Shown in pieces: positions 4,575 through 8,988 of a stretch of 8,988 nucleotides of DNA. The position numbers and the translations under genes are program-made. Source of the stretch: Nitrospirota bacterium (GTDB lineage Bacteria > Nitrospirota > JACRHJ01); the NCBI GenBank assembly GCA_021785055.1, contig JAJYGS010000138.1, positions 1 to 8,988 of the forward strand, read 5' to 3'. The notes under the pieces are model-generated. The model did not search any database, had not been told where the DNA came from, and worked only from the letters and a program-made list of their open reading frames with translations. How positions within the stretch are numbered: the first letter of the stretch is position 1; every line of letters begins with the position of its first letter.

Positions 4575-6428
4575 CTACCTGTGCGGTATGTCCATCGCCG
4601 CAAGGAACTCGTCCTGGAAGCCGGGGTCTGTCGAAACCTCCAGGTGCATCAGTTTCGCGGTTTCCCTTTGGGCCTCTTCCCTCTTTCCAATGTTCAGCAG
4701 GGCCAGGACCGCACCTTCTCCCGCAGCGTTACCGGCTGCGGAGATATTCTCCGGGGCGCACTCCGGGAGCATCCCGACGGCCAGCGCCGATTCCTTGTTT
4801 ATGTAACTCCCGAACGCGCCCGCAAGGATTATCCGGTTGACTCTTTCCATGCCCATTCTTCGCATCAGGAGCTTCGTCCCGGCATAAAGCGCAGCCTTGG
4901 CGAGCTGGACGGCCCTAATGTCCGCCTGCGTGACGGTTATGTCCGAACCCGTATCCGTCTGCTCCTTCCAGGCAAGGACGAATTCCGGCCTGCCCTCGGC
5001 GTCCATCCTTAATCTTTCCGTATGCGGCAGGTCTTCTGCCCGAGGCGGCTCCAGCCGTGTTCGAGGCGGCTCCAGCCGCAGCCGCCCGGTTTTATCGATT
5101 ATTCCGGCCCTGAAAAGCCCCGCCACGGCGTCGATAATGCCGGAGCCGCATATGCCCCTGGCCCTGGTGTTTCCGATTATCTCAAGCGAAGGCTCTTCCG
5201 TGTCAGGGTCAATCCACACCCGCTCGATAGCCCCCGCGGCAGCCCGCATGCCGAACTTTATTCTCTCACCCTCGAAGGCGGGGCCGGTGGCGCAGGAGGC
5301 GGAATATACGCCGTCTCTGTCGCCGAGCAGTATCTCTCCGTTCGTGCCCACGTCTATAATCAATACCTTCTCGTCCCGGCTGTACGGCCTGAGGGCTAAA
5401 AGGACGCCCGCGCTGTCCGCCCCGACAAATCCGGACGCCGCCGGCAGGACGTGTATATACGACGACTCGTTTATATTTATACCCAGTTCTCGCGCCTTGA
5501 CGTCGAGAGGACGGGAGACGGCGTGGACGAACGGGGCCGCTCCTATGCCGGAGGGATCAATGCCCAGGAAGATGTGGTGCATGACCGTGTTGCATACGAC
5601 CGTCATGTCGAGGATGTCCCCAGGCGTAAGGCCGGTCTCCTTTATTATGCCGTTTATGCAGTCCCGTATCTCGCCCTGCATGACGGAAAGGCCGTCCGGG
5701 CTTGTTATGGCGAAGGTTATCCGCGACATGACGTCTTCGCCGTGCGCGGCCTGCGGGTTAGTCGCGGAAAAGGTCTCCAGGACGTTTCCGGAGCCGAGGT
5801 CGCAGAGGTATGCCGCGACGGTCGTTGTGCCGATGTCCACGGCAAGCCCGTATGCGGCGCCGGGGACGGAAGGCTCAAGCCGTATTATCTCACGCCCCAT
5901 CCATACCGACGCCGTGACATCCCAGCGGCCCTTCCTCAGCGTATCCTGGAGGCCCTTCAGCACGGAGTAATCGAGCGACAACCCCGACAGGCCGTGCTGC
6001 GCCCGCAGGGCTTCGACGAGGCGCTCCCTGTCGCCTTTGCCCATGTCCTGCATCGAGGGCGGGTCGATTTTTATGGAGTATTTTTTAACGGCGGGGTCGA
6101 GGCTTATCGAGACTTTCCGCGCGTATTTCCTCGAAAGCGTGTCCGCCGGCGGCACGCGCACGGTCGCGTCCCCGTATATGCGGCACTCGCAGGCGAGCCG
6201 CACCGGGGTGTCTTCCGGCCCGATGAATTTTTTCTCGGCATCGGAAGGCGCGCTCAAGGATTGCATTCCGTCCTGCACGACCACTCTGCACTTGCCGCAG
6301 ATGCCGCTCCCCCCGCATATGCTGTCGAGTCCTGCGCCTGCCCTCGCCGCCGCTTCGAGCAGCGTCGCCCCGTCGTTTATCTCACACCTCGCCCCGGCAG
6401 GCTCGAAGACGACCGTATGTTTTTTCAT
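4575..6428 (-). CDS. RACo-like corrinoid-protein activator (2Fe-2S ferredoxin plus ASKHA ATPase domain)
   Basis: The 617-residue protein matches reductive activators of corrinoid proteins (RACo/DUF4445). These use ATP and a [2Fe-2S] cluster to return an inactivated Co(II) corrinoid in methyltransferase systems to Co(I). Residues 1-95 are a plant-type ferredoxin domain with Cys38, Cys44, Cys47 and Cys80 (C-x5-C-x2-C...C). Residues about 96-190 are the linker and middle region. The ASKHA ATPase follows, with phosphate motifs DIGTTT (198-203) and DVGTNGE (359-365), CNTVMHH (279-285), and the adenosine motif AGAFGS (536-541). Length is normal for the family. No corrinoid protein, methyltransferase or acetyl-CoA synthase gene is in the window, so its partner cannot be named. 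An in-frame repeat (LEPPRTR-LEPPR, 452-463) interrupts the ATPase domain at a surface-like position. The ATG has no visible ribosome binding site and lies six bases after a -10 box, suggesting a leaderless mRNA. Confidence 0.9.
   Translation of the reverse strand: MKKHTVVFEPAGARCEINDGATLLEAAARAGAGLDSICGGSGICGKCRVVVQDGMQSLSAPSDAEKKFIGPEDTPVRLACECRIYGDATVRVPPADTLSRKYARKVSISLDPAVKKYSIKIDPPSMQDMGKGDRERLVEALRAQHGLSGLSLDYSVLKGLQDTLRKGRWDVTASVWMGREIIRLEPSVPGAAYGLAVDIGTTTVAAYLCDLGSGNVLETFSATNPQAAHGEDVMSRITFAITSPDGLSVMQGEIRDCINGIIKETGLTPGDILDMTVVCNTVMHHIFLGIDPSGIGAAPFVHAVSRPLDVKARELGININESSYIHVLPAASGFVGADSAGVLLALRPYSRDEKVLIIDVGTNGEILLGDRDGVYSASCATGPAFEGERIKFGMRAAAGAIERVWIDPDTEEPSLEIIGNTRARGICGSGIIDAVAGLFRAGIIDKTGRLRLEPPRTRLEPPRAEDLPHTERLRMDAEGRPEFVLAWKEQTDTGSDITVTQADIRAVQLAKAALYAGTKLLMRRMGMERVNRIILAGAFGSYINKESALAVGMLPECAPENISAAGNAAGEGAVLALLNIGKREEAQRETAKLMHLEVSTDPGFQDEFLAAMDIPHR
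5041..5078. repeat. 17-bp direct repeat with a 21-bp period inside the RACo-like gene
   Basis: CGAGGCGGCTCCAGCCG occurs exactly at 5041-5057 and again at 5062-5078. The 21-bp period encodes seven residues, giving LEPPRTR then LEPPRAE, and keeps the reading frame. It looks like a recent in-frame duplication within a loop between the conserved GICGSGIID segment and the C-terminal subdomain. Confidence 0.85.
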
Positions 6429-6434
6429 TGCACG

Positions 6435-6464
6435 ATATTATCATAAAACTGGCCGGACTGACAA
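6435..6464 (-). promoter_or_regulatory. Promoter of the RACo-like gene, predicted leaderless
   Basis: On the minus strand a -35 TTGTCA (6464-6459), an 18-bp spacer and a -10 TAATAT (6440-6435) are followed by only six bases (CGTGCA) before the ATG at 6428. Transcription should begin at or next to the start codon. There is no purine-rich ribosome binding site in that gap. Confidence 0.5.
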
Positions 6465-6486
6465 AATTACTGCGCTCTGCTATCGT
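6458..6486 (+). promoter_or_regulatory. Promoter of the yihY-family gene, predicted leaderless
   Basis: CTGACA (6458-6463), a 17-bp spacer and TATCGT (6481-6486) place the transcript start near 6493, immediately at the ATG at 6494. The -35 hexamer occupies almost the same bases as the -35 of the divergent RACo-like gene. No ribosome binding site is visible upstream of the ATG. The -10 match is only fair. Confidence 0.4.
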
Positions 6487-6493
6487 TTTAAAT

Positions 6494-7849
6494 ATGAACA
6501 TCAAGCCGTCCGAAAAATTTAAAAATGCACGCCGCTTCCTTTTCGAGGAAGTCTGGACAAGGGACATCTCCAGCCTGAAAAGGCACGAGGCGTATCTCGT
6601 ATCGGCATGGAAGCTCCTGTGGTCAGCCGTGCGGTCATACCGCGACTTTCAGCTCCAGCTCAGGACTATGAGCCTCGTCTACACCACGCTTCTTTCCATC
6701 GTCCCGCTCCTGGCGGTAAGCTTCTCCGTCCTTCAGGCATTCGGCGCGCACAACATTATCGCACCGCTCCTGCTGGGTTTTCTAAAACCCCTGGGGCCGC
6801 AAAGCGCCGTGATTGTCCGGAACATAATTGCGTATATCGGCAGGATAAAGATCGGGGTTTTAAGCTCCGTCGGGCTTTCCCTGCTTTTCTATTCCATGAT
6901 AGAGGTCATATACAAAATCGAGGAGGCGCTGAACTACATCTGGCGGGTTAAAAGGCCCAGGAGCTTCAGGAGGAGGTTCAGCGAATATCTGAGCGTCCTG
7001 CTCGTCGGGCCGATACTGATATTCTCCGCAATGGGACTTACCGCCGCCATACAGAGCAACGCCCTTATCGAAAGTATCACCTCCATAGGCGCGCCGGGAT
7101 ACGCATACGTATTCCTGGGCCGCCTCCTGTCGTATGTCACGACATGCGCGGCATTCACGCTGGTTTACATCCTTATGCCAAACACGAAGGTGAAATTCAA
7201 ATCCGCCCTCGCGGGCGGTATATTCGCGGGCGTGGTATGGGAGGTGACGGGCTGGGCGTTCGCCACGTTCGTCGCGTCATCGAAGAGCTATTCCGCCGTA
7301 TACGCCGGGCTTGCCATAATCCTGCTTTTCATGATGTGGCTTTACTGGAGCTGGCTGATATTCCTTGTCGGCGGCTCGGTGTCTTTTTTTTACCAGTATC
7401 CCCGCTTCGCCCGCAAAGGCGGGATACCCATAGACGCTATAAGCGGCAGCGCGAAGGAGCGGCTTGCCGTGCTTGCGATGTATCTCGTCGGGTATAATTT
7501 TTATTTCAACAGGCCCCCCTGGACGCTGGAGGGGCTGTCCGAGCGGCTCGGCCTCCCCCCGGACATCGTGCTTGAGGCGGTGTCGGCACTTGAAGGCGAG
7601 AAGCTCGTCTACGAAACCGCCGGAGAAGGAGCCGGTTACCTGCCGGGGAGGGACCCGGGCAGCATAACCGTAAAAGAGATAATCGCAAAAGCCAGGGCAG
7701 CCGGAGACGGTCCCTTTATCCGGCATCGTAAGGAAGACGTCCCGGAGGTGGACACGCTCCTTCGCCTGATGGAGGAGAAGATGTCCGATACCCTTGAGGG
7801 CTGGACGATAAAGGACCTGGTCTCGCCGGGGGGAAAAAAGAAAGGATAA
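6494..7849 (+). CDS. YihY/BrkB-family inner-membrane protein with C-terminal winged-helix-like extension
   Basis: The 451-residue protein has a cytoplasmic N-terminus and about six membrane helices, near 58-83, 121-140, 165-186, 204-228, 237-260 and 270-298. Family landmarks include EALNYIW (144-150), the YILMPN segment (225-230) followed by a basic stretch, and MWLYWSWLIFLVGG (281-294). This is the YihY/BrkB family, once mis-annotated as ribonuclease BN. Its function is unsettled, with suggested roles in envelope integrity or transport. Residues about 322-451 form a soluble tail. Within it TLEGLSERLGLPPDIVLEAVSALEGEKLV looks like a winged helix-turn-helix fold, and a long charged C-terminus follows. 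ATG 6494 is chosen because an upstream TTG at 6428 would overlap the divergent gene and add residues without homologous character. No ribosome binding site precedes the ATG, consistent with a leaderless transcript. Family sure; biological role unknown. Confidence 0.88.
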   Translation: MNIKPSEKFKNARRFLFEEVWTRDISSLKRHEAYLVSAWKLLWSAVRSYRDFQLQLRTMSLVYTTLLSIVPLLAVSFSVLQAFGAHNIIAPLLLGFLKPLGPQSAVIVRNIIAYIGRIKIGVLSSVGLSLLFYSMIEVIYKIEEALNYIWRVKRPRSFRRRFSEYLSVLLVGPILIFSAMGLTAAIQSNALIESITSIGAPGYAYVFLGRLLSYVTTCAAFTLVYILMPNTKVKFKSALAGGIFAGVVWEVTGWAFATFVASSKSYSAVYAGLAIILLFMMWLYWSWLIFLVGGSVSFFYQYPRFARKGGIPIDAISGSAKERLAVLAMYLVGYNFYFNRPPWTLEGLSERLGLPPDIVLEAVSALEGEKLVYETAGEGAGYLPGRDPGSITVKEIIAKARAAGDGPFIRHRKEDVPEVDTLLRLMEEKMSDTLEGWTIKDLVSPGGKKKG

Positions 7850-7862
7850 AAAGCCGCTTACC

Positions 7863-7928
7863 TCAACTCGCCTTCAGCGGATACCTTTCCGGGTGCTCGA
7901 TGATTTCAACCGCAAGGTTGATGTCCAG
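7863..7928 (-). pseudogene. 3' remnant of an unidentified gene, truncated by a hairpin repeat
   Basis: On the minus strand a TGA stop at 7865-7863 ends a short frame. Its last 21 codons read DLDINLAVEIIEHPERYPLKA plus a final Ser, which has the composition of a genuine protein C-terminus. Upstream of this (7929 onward) the frame enters a perfect hairpin and other low-information repeats, then a stop. The rest of the gene appears to be lost. I do not recognise the family. It could instead be chance coding potential. Confidence 0.35.
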
Positions 7929-7968
7929 GTCCCGCCATTCCCGCGAAAGCGGGAATGGCGGGACTTTT
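7929..7968 (+). terminator. Perfect 16-bp hairpin with GAAA tetraloop and T run; repeat element that may terminate yihY
   Basis: GTCCCGCCATTCCCGC (7929-7944) and its exact complement (7949-7964) flank a GAAA tetraloop. TTTT (7965-7968) follows in the plus direction. The core, ATTCCCGCGAAAGCGGGAAT, is a very common dispersed palindrome type in bacterial genomes. It sits 80 bases after the yihY stop and could serve as its terminator. Either role, or both, is possible. Confidence 0.65.
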
Positions 7969-7980
7969 AAAGTCACTTGG

Positions 7981-8045
7981 CCCCCGTTTTCACGGGGGGT
8001 GACGAATGGGAAAAACCTGGATTCCCGACTGAATCATTAGGGAAT
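7981..8045. repeat. Further inverted repeats of the same repeat-rich block
   Basis: CCCCCGT (7981-7987) and ACGGGGG (7992-7998) form a hairpin with a TTTC loop. Immediately after, ATTCCC (8021-8026) and GGGAAT (8040-8045) are inverted arms 13 bp apart. With flanking CCTGG and GAC they resemble the ends of a second, imperfect ATTCCCG-type palindrome. No coding signal was seen here. Confidence 0.5.
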
Positions 8046-8298
8046 GACAGGCGTCGTTATTTCGTTTCCATCCTGCTGCTAATACCAATTCCTGCTCCGC
8101 CCGGCAACCCGCCGCAAGTTCATCTTTATCCCATATAAATGAGAAAATCGACGGATTTTCGCTGGTATCGGATTCGGGGCGGGTTTGGTGGCACAGGGGG
8201 CGGTTTTCGGGCGTTTTCAGGGGGGCGCGGACACATGTCGTTTTTGGGGTATACAGGACAGATTCATTTTATAATGCAATAAGTTACACCGCAAAAAA
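8046..8298. other. Non-coding stretch without a recognisable gene
   Basis: No reading frame with a ribosome binding site or protein-like composition is seen on either strand. The only structure noted is a 7-bp hairpin, GAAAATC (8143-8149) with GATTTTC (8154-8160), and a G-rich strand at about 8170-8227. A TATAAT at 8270-8275 has no matching -35 box. Together with the remnant and repeats on its left it reads as decayed intergenic DNA. Confidence 0.5.
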
Positions 8299-8325
8299 TG
8301 TCATTCTGAGCGTAGCGAAGAATCT
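8299..8325 (+). repeat. Copy of a widespread TCATTCTGAGCG...GCGAAGAATCT dispersed repeat
   Basis: The bases begin TGTCATTCTGAGCG and end TAGCGAAGAATCT, with ATTCT/AGAAT inverted ends. I remember nearly identical sequences as high-copy intergenic repeats in many environmental bacterial genomes. In this window there is only one copy, so the repeat status rests on that recollection. Confidence 0.6.
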
Positions 8326-8412
8326 GATTTTTGCTTCCGCAACTATTTGAAAAATAAGGACTTACAAAAACAGATTTGCCCGATTTTCCTTCTTCCGCCC
8401 CAAACAATCAAG

Positions 8413-8466
8413 GATTATTTATATAATCAAAATGTTATTGACCTTGAAGTCCTAAGATTATATGAT
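8413..8466 (+). promoter_or_regulatory. Promoter of the DAHP synthase gene with an upstream inverted repeat
   Basis: TTGACC (8438-8443), a 17-bp spacer and TATGAT (8461-8466) form a good sigma-70-type promoter with a start near 8473. The leader is only about 25 bases. Just upstream, GATTAT (8413-8418) and ATAATC (8423-8428) form an inverted repeat ending 9 bp before the -35 box, which could bind a regulator. The short leader leaves no space for a T-box or peptide attenuator downstream of this promoter. Confidence 0.65.
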
Positions 8467-8497
8467 ACCTGGAGTTTTTATAAGGGAGGAATTCAAA

Positions 8498-8988
8498 ATG
8501 AGTTTTCAGCGCGTAAGAAAAATGCCGTCGGTAGAGGAAATACTGAATACGATGCCGCTCCCGGAGAAACTGGTCCATGTGAAGAGGGAGCGCGATAGCG
8601 AGATTATCGCCGTGATAAACGGCGAAAGCGAGAAATTCCTTGTAATTATAGGACCTTGCAGTGCAGACAACGAGGACGCGCTGATAGAGTATGTCTCGAA
8701 GCTCGCCAGGCTCCAGGACGAGGTGCAGGATAAAATAGTATTGATTCCAAGGATTTACACGAACAAGCCCCGCACCACCGGCGAGGGCTACAAGGGCATG
8801 GCCCACCAGCCGACGCCGACCGAGGCGCCGAACATGGTCAAGGGCTTGAAAGCAATAAGGAAAATGCACATAAGGGCCATGAAGGAGGCGCACCTGACCG
8901 CCGCCGACGAGATGCTTTACCCCGAAAACTACGCGTATATCGAGGATATTTTGAGCTATGTCGCCGTCGGCGCGCGCTCGGTCGAGAA
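8498..8988 (+). CDS. aroF: 3-deoxy-7-phosphoheptulonate (DAHP) synthase, class I AroG/AroF type (N-terminal 163 codons)
   Basis: This cytosolic enzyme condenses phosphoenolpyruvate with erythrose 4-phosphate, the first step of the shikimate pathway to aromatic amino acids. The frame is open to the right edge, so only about the first half of a normal 340-350 residue protein is present. Visible signatures are IGPCSA with the metal-ligand Cys54, PRIYTNKPRTTGEGYKG (KPRTT at 90-94, the PEP-binding segment), ADEMLYPENY, and SYVAVGARSVEN at the edge. The wording is closest to the clostridial-type branch of the AroG/AroF family rather than to the enterobacterial enzymes. The ATG at 8498 is supported by GGGAGGA at 8484-8490. 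Feedback specificity (Phe, Tyr or Trp) cannot be judged from this half, and the symbol is generic between aroF and aroG. It appears to be the first gene of its transcript. Confidence 0.95.
   Translation, partial: MSFQRVRKMPSVEEILNTMPLPEKLVHVKRERDSEIIAVINGESEKFLVIIGPCSADNEDALIEYVSKLARLQDEVQDKIVLIPRIYTNKPRTTGEGYKGMAHQPTPTEAPNMVKGLKAIRKMHIRAMKEAHLTAADEMLYPENYAYIEDILSYVAVGARSVE

Noticed and set aside
4897..5970. Long plus-strand frame of 357 codons opposite the RACo-like gene
   Set aside because: It is the antisense shadow of a strongly recognised protein, with Ser/Pro/Arg-rich composition and no domain or ribosome binding site.
5451..6446. Second long plus-strand frame of 331 codons opposite the RACo-like gene
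   Set aside because: Same reason: antisense shadow in a GC-rich gene, rich in Arg, His and Val, with no family resemblance.
7929..8325. CRISPR array or prophage attachment site in the repeat-rich region
   Set aside because: The repeats are different palindromes, not regularly spaced direct repeats. There is no tRNA, integrase or cas gene nearby.
8435..8893. Minus-strand frame of 152 codons over the right edge
   Set aside because: It overlaps DAHP synthase, which has unmistakable catalytic motifs, a ribosome binding site and a promoter on the plus strand.

Overview
The window looks like an ordinary chromosomal stretch from a diderm, probably anaerobic bacterium. The Slp-type outer-membrane lipoprotein argues for a Gram-negative envelope. 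The RACo-like corrinoid activator argues for anaerobic one-carbon metabolism. GC-rich coding sequence with frequent ATA (Ile) and AGG (Arg) codons would fit Desulfobacterota or Nitrospirota relatives. This assignment is inference only; no rRNA or other phylogenetic marker is present.

Layout, left to right. (1) 1-692, minus strand: an ArsR-family repressor (266-610) with a TTGACA-17-TATACA promoter and a candidate operator lying over its ribosome binding site. Downstream of it is the start of a Cys-rich, DUF5714-like zinc-ribbon protein that leaves the window at base 1. (2) 693-1118, no protein gene: a TTGACT-17-TATCCT promoter, a predicted structured RNA of about 95 nt ending in a strong terminator (877-971), and then a separate TATAAT box with an inverted repeat at its -35 position. 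(3) 1119-2633: a DHA2/EmrB-type 14-helix MFS exporter, followed by a very good intrinsic terminator. (4) 2717-4573: a promoter and a three-gene operon of an Slp lipoprotein with a Tyr/Trp/Gly-rich tail, a TauE/SafE permease and a DUF1634 membrane protein. (5) 4575-6428, minus strand: a ferredoxin-ASKHA (RACo-like) corrinoid-protein activator. It converges on the operon with one base between the two stop codons. (6) 6494-7849: a YihY/BrkB-family membrane protein with a C-terminal winged-helix-like extension, divergent from the RACo-like gene. The two genes appear to share an overlapping -35 region, and both appear leaderless. (7) 7850-8437: a repeat-rich, apparently non-coding stretch with a truncated gene remnant, a 36-bp perfect hairpin, other inverted repeats and a copy of a TCATTCTGAGCG-type dispersed repeat. 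(8) 8438-8988: a clear promoter and the first 163 codons of a class I DAHP synthase, running off the right edge.

Only three groups of genes are tied together by arrangement: arsR with the DUF5714-like gene, slp-tauE-DUF1634, and the divergent RACo/yihY pair. The exporter and DAHP synthase look like independent units. I found no CRISPR array, transposase, tRNA, rRNA or multi-gene defence system. The most interesting unexplained element is the structured RNA at 877-971. Next are the mirrored leaderless promoters at 6435-6494 and the palindrome over the ribosome binding site at 180-197.
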